Assembly (NCBI RefSeq): GCF_023806485.1
Contig: NZ_JAMSLR010000006.1
Location: forward strand, 62,001 to 126,000
DNA length: 64,000 nt
Reading direction: 5' to 3'
Source: Thermalbibacter longus
GTDB lineage: Bacteria; Chloroflexota; Chloroflexia; Thermomicrobiales; Thermomicrobiaceae
Shown: piece after piece, positions 7,374 to 16,762 of the stretch
Position numbering within the stretch: the stretch's first letter is position 1
Layout: every line of letters begins with the position of its first letter
Program-made: the position numbers and the translations under genes
Notes under the pieces: generated by a model
Seen by the model: the letters and a program-made list of their open reading frames with translations, nothing else
Told to the model about the DNA's origin: nothing
The model's database searches: none

Positions 7374-9611
7374 TTAACGATGCCACGAAAGCACCTGCCG
7401 TGGGTCGACCATCGGCCGGCCGTGGCCGTCGAGCGCGGTATCGCCGGCGAGCTCGACGAGCATGACGGGCTGCGGGTTCCGCACATCGATCGCCCAGACT
7501 GCGTGATCTCGCAGGAAGACGAGGCGGTTGCCATCGCGCGACCACGCCGGCGCCTGCACGCCTGCCCCACCTGTCTGAGCCGCGTCCAGCACCTGCTCAC
7601 TGAGGCTATCAGGGTTGGCGATCACGAGCGTCCAGGTACTCAGCCAGGCCCGGAGCGCTTCGCCGTCGTTCGGATACTGGCCCGGCGCCTCGGCCCTGAT
7701 GAAGGCCAGGCGGCCGTCCGGCGACCAGGCCGGGTAGAGCGAGACCGTACCATCTGGCTTCGGCAGCCGCTGGCACGTGCCGGTCCGGGCATCGCAGATG
7801 GCGATGGCCTTGTCGCCGCTCCAGAGCTCCCGCCCCTCGCCCTCGACCATGACCAGCCGTCCGTCAGTCGACCAGTCGAGGAAGGCGCGCTCCGGCAGCA
7901 TGACGCCGAGCTTGACGGGGTCACCGGCATCTAGCGGCAGGCTGAACAAGGTCATCCCATCCATCGCGATCGAGGCCGAGCGGACGCCGAGCCAGAAGAG
8001 AATTCCCTGGCCGTCCGGCCACCAGCCGGCGAGCACGATCTCGACCCCCTCGGCGAGATAGCGCTGCTGTGGCTCGCCGCCGGAGACCGGGACGGTAAAG
8101 ATCGCGGCGCTGGCGCTCTCCGTGCTCCCTGAGGGCAGGGTCGTTGCGTAGGCCAGCGTCTGGCCATCAGGCGACCAGGCAAACTGGGTGACCAGGCCAT
8201 CGGCCAGGAGACGCACGTCACCACTCGGGGTGACGAGGTAGAGTCCGCCGTTCGATGGCGCGATGGCCAGAATGTCCTCAGCCGGTGACCAGGCGAAGTT
8301 CTCCGTGAACGGCCCGTTGGGCACCTCCGGCATCGGTACCGGAGTGCCGTCGCTGCCGACCAGCCCGATCGAGCGCGAGCCGAGGTCGAGATAGGCGAGC
8401 CACTGGCCATCCGGGGACCAGGCAGGGAAGGCGACGGCGCTCTCGGACGGTACGGTCACCGCGCGCCCGGACTCGAAGTCGATCAGGTCGAGGCCTTCCG
8501 CGGTCACCACGGCCATTTTGCCCATGCCCGGAAACGGCTTCCCTTGCCTGGCGGAGGGGCTGGCCGTCCCCGGAGTCGGTATCTCCGTGGGGGTCGGAGT
8601 CACGAGCTGGGGCATGTCCTGGTCGGGCGTGTTGCTCTGGGGCTCGAGCCGGCGGAAGGTCGAGACGATCGCGGTGAAGACCTCGGACTCCCTGGCGGCG
8701 TCGAATTCTGGCGGCGGAGTCGTGTAGTTCTGCGGCACGGCCGAGTGCAGCACGAAGTCGAGGACGACGCACGTTCCTGTCGCGTCAGTCCAGTAGCTCG
8801 TCGCCTCGTAGCGATTGCCGGCTGCGGCGCCGTCGATGATGGCCCTGGTGAACTCCACGCCGTCGACGAGCACGCGCTCGGTCGGAATCGTCCCCGGTTG
8901 GTACCCCGCGAGCTGCGGGCTCGTGCAGCCGCCGGCCGGCGGCGGCTCGGCGGTGACAGTGACATATTTCTCCACCAGGTTGGTGCCAGGCGCGAAGGGC
9001 AGGTCGATACGGGTTGATCCGTCCTGTGCCGTGAGCTTGGCATCGGGCGGGTACTTGAGCTCGAAGCCGGCTCGCTCGTCGCGGTAGGTCTGCCAGGCCG
9101 AGGTGTCGATGCCCGGCGGCGGGGTGACGATGCTCATCGGGCCAGTGGACGGCGTGCCGGGCGGCGTGGGCGCCGGCGTAAGTGCCGTCGTGGGGTCCGG
9201 CTGGGCCAGCGGGCCGGTACGCTCGTCGATCCGGCTGCCCAGCACGGTGACGAGCAGCCAGGTGAAGAGCACCAGCACCATTCCGGCAGCCAGCAGCTCG
9301 GAGGTCGACCGGAGCCAGGTGCGCGGTCGCCGGCCCCTCCGGCGCTCGCCCGGCCAGGCGATGACGTTCGTCGGCCTCGGCGCTTCGGGCTCTCCGGCCT
9401 GTGGCTCCCAGACCGGCTCTGCTGGCGCCACAGCGATGCTGGAACGCCGTGCCTGCGTTCGGGCCAGACCGGAGATGGCAGTGCGTAGCTCGGCCGGTGG
9501 CTCGGACGACGCCAGCAGCGCGTCGAGCCCGGCGACCAGGCGTGCCAGCTCGGCGTCGTGCCCATCGAGGAGATCGGGGTAGTGCTCGGTGATGCGTCGC
9601 CTACGTGCCAC
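7374..9611 (-). CDS. Single-pass membrane beta-propeller protein, possible anti-sigma factor
   Basis: A 745-residue protein with a cytoplasmic N-terminus of about 105 residues, one membrane helix (SELLAAGMVLVLFTWLLVTVLGS is split across residues about 104-126), a Pro/Thr-rich stalk and a large outer domain. That domain contains repeated AWSPDGQ/PAWSPDG motifs, as in TolB/WD40-like propellers. Its GTG start overlaps the stop of the ECF sigma gene by 11 bp. Tight coupling to an ECF gene, with an inner part, a single helix and a sensory outer domain, is the usual layout of a membrane anti-sigma factor. I do not see a clear zinc-binding anti-sigma motif (H-x3-C-x2-C), so that role is inferred from context. 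Confidence 0.82.
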   Translation of the reverse strand: MARRRRITEHYPDLLDGHDAELARLVAGLDALLASSEPPAELRTAISGLARTQARRSSIAVAPAEPVWEPQAGEPEAPRPTNVIAWPGERRRGRRPRTWLRSTSELLAAGMVLVLFTWLLVTVLGSRIDERTGPLAQPDPTTALTPAPTPPGTPSTGPMSIVTPPPGIDTSAWQTYRDERAGFELKYPPDAKLTAQDGSTRIDLPFAPGTNLVEKYVTVTAEPPPAGGCTSPQLAGYQPGTIPTERVLVDGVEFTRAIIDGAAAGNRYEATSYWTDATGTCVVLDFVLHSAVPQNYTTPPPEFDAARESEVFTAIVSTFRRLEPQSNTPDQDMPQLVTPTPTEIPTPGTASPSARQGKPFPGMGKMAVVTAEGLDLIDFESGRAVTVPSESAVAFPAWSPDGQWLAYLDLGSRSIGLVGSDGTPVPMPEVPNGPFTENFAWSPAEDILAIAPSNGGLYLVTPSGDVRLLADGLVTQFAWSPDGQTLAYATTLPSGSTESASAAIFTVPVSGGEPQQRYLAEGVEIVLAGWWPDGQGILFWLGVRSASIAMDGMTLFSLPLDAGDPVKLGVMLPERAFLDWSTDGRLVMVEGEGRELWSGDKAIAICDARTGTCQRLPKPDGTVSLYPAWSPDGRLAFIRAEAPGQYPNDGEALRAWLSTWTLVIANPDSLSEQVLDAAQTGGAGVQAPAWSRDGNRLVFLRDHAVWAIDVRNPQPVMLVELAGDTALDGHGRPMVDPRQVLSWHR

Positions 9612-10170
9612 GGAACTGCTCCTTCAACTGGTGGACCACGCGCTGGAGCTGCTTGCGCACGGCCGCCTCGCGCTTGCCGACGACGGCAGCGATCTCGGGT
9701 ACGGTCAGCCCGGCGGCGAAGCGGAGCGCCAGCAACTCCTGCTTGCCTGGATCGAGCCTCTGGTAGAGCGCCTGGAGCAGCGCCAGCTCCTCGCACCTCA
9801 GGACGACGCTCTCCGGTGACTCCTCACCCGCGCCCCAGGTCACCTCCGGCACCAGGTCGAAGGCGACAGTGGGCCGCCGGCGCCGGTAGAAGTCGGCGAC
9901 TGTGTTGCGGGCGATGCGGAGTAGCCAGGTGATGAACGGCCTCCCGCAGGGCCGGTAGCTGGGCAAGGCAGCGAGGGCTTTCAGGAACACCTGCTGGGTG
10001 AGATCGGCCGCGTCGTCGGCGTTCCCGGTGCGGGCCCGGAGATACCGATAGATCTGCGGGAGGTAGCGCTGATAGAGCACGCCGAACGCCTCCGGATCTC
10101 TCCGTGCCGCCTCGACCAGCGCCTCGTCGTCGCCTTCGGACAGGTCAACTGGAGGCTGGGGATGCTTCAC
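9601..10170 (-). CDS. ECF-type RNA polymerase sigma factor
   Basis: A 189-residue group 4 sigma factor. Region 2 reads FGVLYQRYLPQIYRYLRART...DDAADLTQQVFLKAL and continues into LLRIARNTVADFYRRRR; region 4 carries LALRFAAGLTVPEIAAVVGK followed by the recognition helix EAAVRKQLQRVVHQL. It would direct RNA polymerase to a small regulon, probably under control of the membrane propeller protein encoded immediately downstream (11-bp overlap). Its own start lies inside the end of another ECF gene (26-bp overlap), an unusual pairing of two sigma factors in one transcript. Confidence 0.93.
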   Translation of the reverse strand: MKHPQPPVDLSEGDDEALVEAARRDPEAFGVLYQRYLPQIYRYLRARTGNADDAADLTQQVFLKALAALPSYRPCGRPFITWLLRIARNTVADFYRRRRPTVAFDLVPEVTWGAGEESPESVVLRCEELALLQALYQRLDPGKQELLALRFAAGLTVPEIAAVVGKREAAVRKQLQRVVHQLKEQFRGT

Positions 10171-10858
10171 TCTGCTGTCCCCCTCGAACGCCGGCCATCT
10201 CGATCAGCTCCCGTGCCCCCTCGTCGGCCAGCAGCAGGGCACGCAGTCGCGCTCTGCCGCGGGAGAGCCGGGACTTCAACGTCCCGGCGGGAACCGCCGT
10301 CATGGCTGCCGCCTCGTCGTACGTCAACCCCTCGATATCCACCAGGACAACTGCCACCCGCTGATCTTCCGGCAACTGCTCCAGCGCAGCCAGCAGTCGC
10401 TGCCGGAGCTCGACGCGGGCCAGATGCTCGGCAGGCTGGCTGCCTGGACAGGTCGCGGCTGGGTCCAGGGCGTCCACCAGGCCGGACGCAGCCTGGGCGT
10501 CCAGCGAGAGGAGCGGGCGCCGCCGCGCTGCCCGCAGCCGGTCGAGCGCCCGGTTACGGGCGATGCGCATGAGCCAGGCGAGGAAGGGCGCACCATTCGG
10601 CCGGTACCCCGGCAGCGCGACCATCGCTCGGAGGAAGACATCCTGCGCCAGGTCGTCCGCCTCGTCAGCATCGCCGACCCAGCCGCGAACGTAGCGGTAG
10701 ACTCGTGGCCAGTAGAGCTGGTAGAGGGCACCGAACGCCTGGGGGTCGAGGCGCGCAGCATCGCTCGGATTCTCCTCGCCACTCAGAGCGAGATCGGTCA
10801 GGCGGAACGTCTCCACGCCTCGATCCTCTCCCTGGCCATGCCGGCTCCCGTTCGCCAC
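10145..10858 (-). CDS. ECF-type RNA polymerase sigma factor
   Basis: A 237-residue group 4 sigma factor. Region 2 includes FGALYQLYWPRVYRYVRGWV, DEADDLAQDVFLRAM and LMRIARNRALDRLRAARRR; region 4 includes LPEDQRVAVVLVDIEGLTYDEAAA and the helix PAGTLKSRLSRGRARL, closer to the RpoE/SigW consensus than its partner downstream. It is the first gene of a set: ECF, ECF, propeller protein, possibly amidase. About 40 residues precede region 2, so the true start may lie a little downstream of the ATG at 10858. The two sigma factors are clearly different in sequence and not a recent duplication. Confidence 0.93.
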   Translation of the reverse strand: MANGSRHGQGEDRGVETFRLTDLALSGEENPSDAARLDPQAFGALYQLYWPRVYRYVRGWVGDADEADDLAQDVFLRAMVALPGYRPNGAPFLAWLMRIARNRALDRLRAARRRPLLSLDAQAASGLVDALDPAATCPGSQPAEHLARVELRQRLLAALEQLPEDQRVAVVLVDIEGLTYDEAAAMTAVPAGTLKSRLSRGRARLRALLLADEGARELIEMAGVRGGQQSEASPASS

Positions 10859-11021
10859 TCATATGAACGCCGGAGGGACTGGAAGTGGGACATCGAATGT
10901 GGGAACGCCTCCGTGCTGCGCGACAGGCCGGCGTGCCGTCCGGCGCGGCGTAGTACACTAGGATGAGCGCCATAAACGGCCTGCGCTCGCGTCACTGTAC
11001 AGGCGGCGATGGAGGGATAGT

Positions 11022-11411
11022 GTGCGGTACTTCCTGAAGACACAGCGTGGCCAGCCGGCGACCGAGCTCGACGAGGCCACCGGCGCCGCCATCCTCGACC
11101 GCGGCCGGCACGAGGGCCGGCGCGTCGTCGAGGTCTTCGTGCTCCATCCGGACGGGCGAATCGATCGCTATCAGGAGCGTGCCCGGCGCAAGCTCGGCAG
11201 CAACGCGATCATCAGCCGGACATGGCTCTGCGAGACGTATTTCCCCGACCGGCCGGATCGGTGGGGCGACGACCGGTATATCCCTTCGCCCGAAGAGGCG
11301 ATCCGGGAGGCGGAGCCAGCGCCGGAAGCCGTTGTCCTCGTCCTGATCGGGGCTGAAGAGGACGATGCCCCGGTACTCGAGCAGTTGACCGGCCTGCAGG
11401 CGCGCCGGTAG
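11022..11411 (+). CDS. Conserved-looking small soluble protein, function unknown
   Basis: A 129-residue protein I do not recognise. The GTG start at 11022 is supported by GGAGGGA six bases upstream. It begins MRYFLKTQRGQPATELDEAT and has a central strand-rich part (VVEVFVLHPDGRIDRYQER), a middle section rich in aromatic and charged residues (TWLCETYFPDRPDRWGDD), then an acidic tail. There is no signal peptide or membrane segment, so it is probably cytoplasmic. It is transcribed away from the sigma-factor operon and 100 bp ahead of the gamma-glutamyltransferase-like gene; the spacing gives no clear functional link. Confidence 0.72.
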   Translation: MRYFLKTQRGQPATELDEATGAAILDRGRHEGRRVVEVFVLHPDGRIDRYQERARRKLGSNAIISRTWLCETYFPDRPDRWGDDRYIPSPEEAIREAEPAPEAVVLVLIGAEEDDAPVLEQLTGLQARR

Positions 11412-11512
11412 CCGGTACAGCTACCGGCGTCCGCGACCGGCGCGACACGTCTCGATGGCCGATTTCAGCCTGACTTCGGAGCTCCTCGTCGAGCAGGAAG
11501 GATCGGTTGACC

Positions 11513-13252
11513 ATGCCGGTTGACGCGATGTCGCCTCGCCCGTCGTCTCTCACCTCCTACCGCCCAGCGATCCAGGCTCGTCACTTCGCCGTCGCCAGCG
11601 GCCACTACCTGGCCACCGCGGCAGCCTTTCGCATCCTCGCCCAGGGCGGCAACGCCATCGATGCTGGCGTCGCCGCTGGCATCTGCCTGAACGTCCTCCT
11701 GCCCGACCTGACCAGCTTCGGCGGTGTGGCGCCGATCATCGTCTATCACCGGGCGAGCGGAGAACTGCGCAGCATCAGCGGGCTGGGCTGGTGGGGGAAG
11801 CGTGCCTCCATCGACACCTTCCTTCGAGAGGAAGGCGGGCAGATCCCGCTCGGCGTCCGTCGCTCGATCGTGCCGGGGGCGCCAGCAGCCTGGTTGACGG
11901 CGCTGGCCCGCTACGGCACCAGGTCGTTCGCCGAGGTCGTGGCTCCGGCGCTGGAGCTGTGCGAGCAGGGGTTCCCGGTCTACCCCTCGCTTCGCCGGAA
12001 CCTGGCGCGAGAGGCCGAGCAGATCGCGCGCTGGCCATCGACCGCCGCCATCTTCCTGCCCGGCGGCACCGTGCCGGAGATCGGCGACGTGCTCTACCAG
12101 CGCGACCTAGCGCGCACCTTCCGCCGGCTGATCGCCGCCGAGGAACAGGCGTCTCACCGCGGGCGGGTCGCCGGCATCGAGGCGGCGCTCGACGCCTTCT
12201 ACCGGGGCGACATCGCGAAGGAGATCGTCGCCTTCGTCCAGCAGGAAGGCGGTTTCCTAGACGAGGACGACTTCGCCGACTTCGCCGCCGAGGTCGAGGA
12301 GCCACCCTCGGTCACCTATCGCGACATCGTGGTCTACGGCTGCGGGCCCTGGTGCCAGGGGCCGGTGCTGCTCGAGGCGCTCAACATCCTGGAGGGCTTC
12401 GACCTCAAGGCGATGGGACACAACACGCCGGACTACATCCACACGGTGATCGGCGCGCTCGACCTCGCCTTCGCCGACCGCGAGGCGTACGTCGGCGACC
12501 CGCGCTTCGTCGATGTGCCGCTGGCGACCCTCCTCTCCAAGGAGTACGCTGCCCGGCAGCGTGGCCGGATCCGCTCGGATCAGACCTGGACAGAGATGCC
12601 AGCACCCGGTCTCGGCGCCGGAACGCGCCAGGCGCTGGCAGCGGGTGGAGCGGACACCCCGCCCCAACCAGACACCAGCTACGTGTGCGTCGTCGACGCC
12701 GAGGGGAACGCCTTCTCGGCCACGCCGAGCGATGGGATCGGCAGCACGCCGGTGGTGCCTGGCCTCGGCCTGATCTGCTCGGGTCGTGGCTCGCAGAGCT
12801 GGCTCGACCCCGATCACCCGTCCTCGCTCCAGCCGCGCAAGCGGCCACGGCTGACACCCAACCCGGCGATGGCGTTCAAGGACGGCCAGCTCTTCATGGT
12901 CTTCGGCACGCCCGGAGCCGACGTGCAACCGCAGTCGATGATCGAGGTCTTCCTCAACATCGTCGAGTTCGGGATGGATCCACAGCAGGCCATCGAAGCC
13001 CCGCGCTTCGCCACCTACAACTACCCGGAGTCGTTCTGGCCACACACCTACCGTCCCGGCCTGCGCCAGATCGAGAGCCGCGTGCCCGAGAGCACGATCG
13101 AGGAACTGCGCCGGCGTGGTCACCAGATCGAACCCTGGCCCGAGTGGACGCGCGTGGCCGGCAACGTCTGCGTGATCCTGGTCGACCAGGCACGGGAGAC
13201 CCTGACCGCGGGCGCGGACGCCCGGGCCGAAGCCTACGCGCTGGGCTGGTGA
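11513..13252 (+). CDS. Gamma-glutamyltransferase family Ntn-hydrolase
   Basis: A 579-residue member of the gamma-glutamyltranspeptidase family. These proteins are made as a precursor that cuts itself, and the freed Thr becomes the nucleophile. Here the cleavage site reads PDTSYVCVVDAEGNAFS, making Thr388 the likely nucleophile. True GGTs have TTH at this place, so the substrate may be another amide rather than glutathione. Other family features are QGGNAIDAGVAAG near the N-terminus, GLGLICSGRGS and PRLTPNPAMAF. I see no signal peptide, so it is probably cytoplasmic. ATG at 11513 is preferred over TTG at 11507. The DUF1015 gene follows after 5 bp, suggesting an operon. Confidence 0.9.
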   Translation: MPVDAMSPRPSSLTSYRPAIQARHFAVASGHYLATAAAFRILAQGGNAIDAGVAAGICLNVLLPDLTSFGGVAPIIVYHRASGELRSISGLGWWGKRASIDTFLREEGGQIPLGVRRSIVPGAPAAWLTALARYGTRSFAEVVAPALELCEQGFPVYPSLRRNLAREAEQIARWPSTAAIFLPGGTVPEIGDVLYQRDLARTFRRLIAAEEQASHRGRVAGIEAALDAFYRGDIAKEIVAFVQQEGGFLDEDDFADFAAEVEEPPSVTYRDIVVYGCGPWCQGPVLLEALNILEGFDLKAMGHNTPDYIHTVIGALDLAFADREAYVGDPRFVDVPLATLLSKEYAARQRGRIRSDQTWTEMPAPGLGAGTRQALAAGGADTPPQPDTSYVCVVDAEGNAFSATPSDGIGSTPVVPGLGLICSGRGSQSWLDPDHPSSLQPRKRPRLTPNPAMAFKDGQLFMVFGTPGADVQPQSMIEVFLNIVEFGMDPQQAIEAPRFATYNYPESFWPHTYRPGLRQIESRVPESTIEELRRRGHQIEPWPEWTRVAGNVCVILVDQARETLTAGADARAEAYALGW

Positions 13253-13257
13253 ATCGA

Positions 13258-14649
13258 ATGAGCGAGGTTCCACCGGGCGGGAGTTCCGGCTCGACCGCCG
13301 GTTGCCGGCTCCTGAACCATCCCGAAGCGGATCGGCTCGACGCAGCCGACGCCCGGCCGTTCAGGGGACTGCGCTATCACCTGCCCCAGATCGGCGACCT
13401 GGGTGCGGTGCTCGGCCCGCCGGACGACGTGCTTTCCCGGCCAGCGGCGCTCGCGCTGGCAGCCGCTCATCCGCGGCACAGCCTCTATCTGGAAGTGCCC
13501 GACCCCGACGGTGCCCACTTCACCGAGGCTGCCTCGCGCCTTCGCCGCTGGCAGGCCGAGGGGATCCTCCGCTTCGACCCAGCTCCAGCGTTCTATCTCT
13601 ACGAGCACAGCTATCGCTTCAACGGCGAACACTATCGGCGGCTAGGGGTGTTCGTGGCGCTGCGCCTGGACGAGCCGGGCCGGCGGAGCGTCCTGCCCCA
13701 CGAGAGCATCACGCCAGCGGTGCTGGCACAGCGGCTCTCCCTGCTCCGCACCGCGCGCGCCAACCTGAGCGCCGTCTACGCGCTGGCACCAGCGAGCGGG
13801 CGACTCGCGGCGCTGCTCCGAGAGATCGCCGCAACCGAGCTGGCAGCGGTGACGGCCAGCACGGAGTCGGGAACTCACCGGCTCTGGGTACTGGCGGAGC
13901 CGCCGGCCATCGACGCGGTGCGGCAGGCGCTTGCCGGTTTCCCCGTCGTGATCGCCGATGGGCACCACCGCTATGCCGCCGCCCGGCGTTACCGCCAGGA
14001 GCTGCGGCAGGGCGGCCGCGAGCCTGGGCCCGCCGACTTCGCCTTGGCACACGTCGTCGATGCCGACGACCCGGGCATCCTGGTGCGGCCGATCCACCGG
14101 GTGGTGCGCGCCTTCGGCGAGGTGAGCTGGCCCGAGTTCCTCACGCACCTGCAACGCCACTTCGCCGTCGAGTCGATCGCGCTCCCTGCCCCAGGCGACG
14201 CTGCAGCCGTAGAAATGGCAGTGCGCGCGCTGGCCGACGAGCGGGGCATGCCGGTCTTCCTGGCGCTGGCGCCGGGAGGGCAGGAACTGCTCCGGCTGCG
14301 CCTGCCCGACTGGTCTGCCGCAGACGGCCTGCTGCCCCGGCAGCGGTCGGAGACCTACCGGCGGCTGGACGCGACGGTGTTCGAGTCGGTCGTGCTCCAG
14401 CACCTGCTGGGGCTCGATGGCGCGCTGCGCGAGGCGGCGGTCGAGTTCACCCCCGACGTCGGCGAGGCTGTCCGGCTGGTGAGCCGTTTCAAGGCGCGCT
14501 CCGCGTTCTTCCTACGACCGACACCGCTCCGGGACGTGCTGGCGGTAGCGCGAGCCGGCGAGGTGATGCCGCCCAAGTCCACCTACTTCTACCCCAAGAT
14601 CCCGGTCGGCTTGGTTTTTTACGACCTGGCCGGCCCGGCGCCGGAGTAG
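13258..14649 (+). CDS. DUF1015 family protein
   Basis: A 463-residue protein of the DUF1015 family, whose molecular function is not settled. The family hallmark IADGHHRYAAARRYR is near the middle, preceded by FPVVIADG and followed by ALAHVVDADDPGILVRPIHRVV. The N-terminal part contains FRGLRYHL and YLYEHSYRFNG, also typical. The C-terminus ends with MPPKSTYFYPKIPVGLVFYDL, which is strongly conserved in the family. The ATG at 13258 follows the previous stop by 5 bp; a GTG at 13249 is an alternative that would overlap it. In some bacteria DUF1015 genes sit next to serA; here serA is 30 kb away. Confidence 0.87.
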   Translation: MSEVPPGGSSGSTAGCRLLNHPEADRLDAADARPFRGLRYHLPQIGDLGAVLGPPDDVLSRPAALALAAAHPRHSLYLEVPDPDGAHFTEAASRLRRWQAEGILRFDPAPAFYLYEHSYRFNGEHYRRLGVFVALRLDEPGRRSVLPHESITPAVLAQRLSLLRTARANLSAVYALAPASGRLAALLREIAATELAAVTASTESGTHRLWVLAEPPAIDAVRQALAGFPVVIADGHHRYAAARRYRQELRQGGREPGPADFALAHVVDADDPGILVRPIHRVVRAFGEVSWPEFLTHLQRHFAVESIALPAPGDAAAVEMAVRALADERGMPVFLALAPGGQELLRLRLPDWSAADGLLPRQRSETYRRLDATVFESVVLQHLLGLDGALREAAVEFTPDVGEAVRLVSRFKARSAFFLRPTPLRDVLAVARAGEVMPPKSTYFYPKIPVGLVFYDLAGPAPE

Positions 14650-14711
14650 CGGGCACGCTGCTCCCTCCGCGCGAGCGCGCCCTCAGCGCCAGGGCATAGT
14701 TGCTCTCAATC

Positions 14712-15497
14712 TCAGAGTGCCAGCGGCTCCAGGTCGAGCTGCCGCCGCAGCTCAGCCAGCCGGGCTAGCCCCCGCGCGAGCTGCGCGCGGTTGGCCGGGT
14801 CGTTGTGCCAGCGGTTGATCCCCGAGGGATGGGGCAGCGGTAGCACTAGGACGCCCACTTCGCCAGGCGCGCTGCCCGTCCCGCACTCCAGCCGCCCGAC
14901 CTCGCACCCTGGCGTCGACGAGAGCCACGGGGCCGGCCAGGTGAAGGCCTCGCCCACCAGCTCGCTCAGCGGTCGATCGCCGAGGAACCAGCGCGCCGCG
15001 AGACGCCCCAGGGTGATGATGAGCGCAGGCCGCACCAGCTCCAGCTCACGCTCCAGGTGTCGCCGGCACAGCGCGACCTCGGCGGCCGAGGGCGCGCGAT
15101 CGCCCTTCCCGCTCCGGCTCGGGCCCGGGAAGCACTTGGTGACTGAGGTCAGGTAGCAGCAGGTCTCCAGCTCCTGTGGCGGGAAGCCGGCCTGCGCCAA
15201 CCAGGAGCGCAGCGTCCGGCCGCTCGCGCCGGAGTAGGGGCGGGGGTGCTCGCTCCGAGGCTGCGCCGGCGCCTGGCCGACCACCATGATCCGCTGCCCG
15301 GCATGGCCGCGGAAGACCGGCCGGGCCGCCGGCAGGTATCCCGCCTCGACGCAGGCTCGGCAGCCGCGGATGGCTTCCTGGTATGCCTCGAGCTCGCGCT
15401 GGCGGGTCGCCAGCTCTCCCGGCCTGAGCGGCTGGTTACCCGCGCTCGAGGTTGCCGGGAAGCGGTCGGGCGCGAGGAGGACATCGAGACTTACCAT
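14712..15497 (-). CDS. Uracil-DNA glycosylase superfamily protein (Fe-S type)
   Basis: A 261-residue DNA-repair glycosylase of the thermostable iron-sulfur group (families 4/5). It shows the water-activating motif VVGQAPAQPR, four cysteines placed like [4Fe-4S] ligands (Cys46 and Cys49 in GCRACVEAGY, Cys122 in TKCFPG, Cys144 in VALCRRHL), the strand LIITLGRLAARWFLG, and the substrate-binding loop LPHPSGINRW. It would remove uracil produced by cytosine deamination, which is frequent at high temperature and GC content. Its start overlaps the stop of the upstream acetyltransferase by 7 bp, so the two are co-translated. Confidence 0.88.
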   Translation of the reverse strand: MVSLDVLLAPDRFPATSSAGNQPLRPGELATRQRELEAYQEAIRGCRACVEAGYLPAARPVFRGHAGQRIMVVGQAPAQPRSEHPRPYSGASGRTLRSWLAQAGFPPQELETCCYLTSVTKCFPGPSRSGKGDRAPSAAEVALCRRHLERELELVRPALIITLGRLAARWFLGDRPLSELVGEAFTWPAPWLSSTPGCEVGRLECGTGSAPGEVGVLVLPLPHPSGINRWHNDPANRAQLARGLARLAELRRQLDLEPLAL

Positions 15498-16009
15498 GAC
15501 GTCCGGTCGCCCCGGCGCTTCTGCATCAGGATGCCGTGCCGGTTACGACCGTAATAGTGGCGCAGCTCGCTGACCGGCAGGTAGCCGGAGCGCCGGTAGA
15601 GCTCCTGCGCTCCGGCGTTCTTGTCCTCGACCATCAGCGTGAACTGCTCGGCGGACAGCACGAGCTCGATCGCGTCGAGCAGCGCCGCGCCGATCCCCTG
15701 GCGCCGGAATTCCGGCGCTACGCACAGGTTGAGCACTCGTCCCTGTGACCGGTGGGCATCGCCGACGACGCAACCGGCCAGGCGCTCGCCGATGCGAGCG
15801 ACCAGGATCTCCACGCTCGGCCACCAGTAGAGCACCAGCAGCGTGGCCAGGCCGTAGGCCTGCCCATCGGGGAAGCACTGGCGCTGCAGCCGGGCGATCG
15901 TCGGTAGGTCGCGCAGTGCCGCGCGCTGGATCCATACCTGGTTGCCAGCCACGTCGTGCGTCGCGATCAATCGAATGGTGTAGCCTGCCACCGCGCGCCC
16001 AGCTCCCAT
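15491..16009 (-). CDS. GNAT family N-acetyltransferase (RimI-like)
   Basis: A 172-residue acetyl-CoA-dependent acetyltransferase. The acetyl-CoA binding motif A is RRQGIGAALLDAIE; the flanking strand VLNLCVAPEF and the C-terminal AGAQELYRRSGYLPVSELRHYY match RimI-type enzymes that acetylate protein N-termini, as does PTIARLQRQCF near the start. The substrate cannot be fixed from sequence; several GNATs look alike. It heads a two-gene unit with the uracil-DNA glycosylase. The first 20 residues are variable, so the start could be slightly downstream. Confidence 0.87.
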   Translation of the reverse strand: MGAGRAVAGYTIRLIATHDVAGNQVWIQRAALRDLPTIARLQRQCFPDGQAYGLATLLVLYWWPSVEILVARIGERLAGCVVGDAHRSQGRVLNLCVAPEFRRQGIGAALLDAIELVLSAEQFTLMVEDKNAGAQELYRRSGYLPVSELRHYYGRNRHGILMQKRRGDRTSW

Positions 16010-16160
16010 CGAGGTTCCACCGGCGCTGATGATACCCCGATTGTCCAGCCAGTCACAGCTGGCCAGATACGCCCCTGTGTGGCAGGCGCTCGCGTCCGGT
16101 CGCGTGCGGAAGCCGCTGGGAAGCCCGAAAGCGGCGGAGAAGCGGATCCGACCGGGATAC

Positions 16161-16637
16161 TCAGGAGAAGAGCAGGAGGAGGGCTTGCAGGGCTGCGCTG
16201 CTGGTCACCAGCGCCAGCACCAGCACCGCCACGAAGATGACCGTGACTACCAGGATCTGGAGGAACGCCTGCCCGTTCGGCTGCTGGGCCCGCAGCGTCG
16301 CCGCGCGAGCCGGCCGAATAGCTGGGTTGCCCGACCACCCCGGCACGTTGCCGGTGTAGCGCTGGAAGAGCAGGTCGGCCAGCGCCCGCTGGCGCAGGAG
16401 CTGGTCGTACTCCCGTCGCAGCTCGGGCCGCGCAAGCACAGTGTAGGCGGCATTGAGCAGTTTGGCCCGCTCCTCGGCCTTGCGCCGCTCGTCGTTGTCC
16501 ATGAAGCGGTCAGGGTGGCAGTAGCGGATCAGCCGGCGATAGGAACGGGTGATCTCCTCCCGTGTGGCGTGGAAGGGGACGTCCAGCACCTCGTAGTAGT
16601 TGATCGTCGGATCCAGGTCGGAACGGCCCAGCGGCAT
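16161..16637 (-). CDS. Membrane-anchored J-domain protein
   Basis: A 158-residue co-chaperone-like protein. The J domain covers residues about 13-80 (NYYEVLDVPFHATREEITRS), with the HPD tripeptide that stimulates Hsp70 ATPase at residues 41-43. A short polar linker follows, then a C-terminal membrane helix (about 128-152, rich in Val, Leu and Ala), so the J domain faces the cytoplasm. It lacks the Gly/Phe region, zinc-finger and substrate domains of DnaJ itself, so it probably recruits DnaK to the membrane. It is not tightly linked to either neighbour. Confidence 0.88.
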   Translation of the reverse strand: MPLGRSDLDPTINYYEVLDVPFHATREEITRSYRRLIRYCHPDRFMDNDERRKAEERAKLLNAAYTVLARPELRREYDQLLRQRALADLLFQRYTGNVPGWSGNPAIRPARAATLRAQQPNGQAFLQILVVTVIFVAVLVLALVTSSAALQALLLLFS

Positions 16638-16762
16638 AGGCTCCCTCGCGGGGCTGCATGCGCGCGCTTCGGGTCACATTCTACCGCATCCGGCGCCGGA
16701 GCGGCCCTCTTCCCCTCGACTCCCTTCTCCCGTGGGAGGAAGGGGAACGAGTCTCCCCGTCC

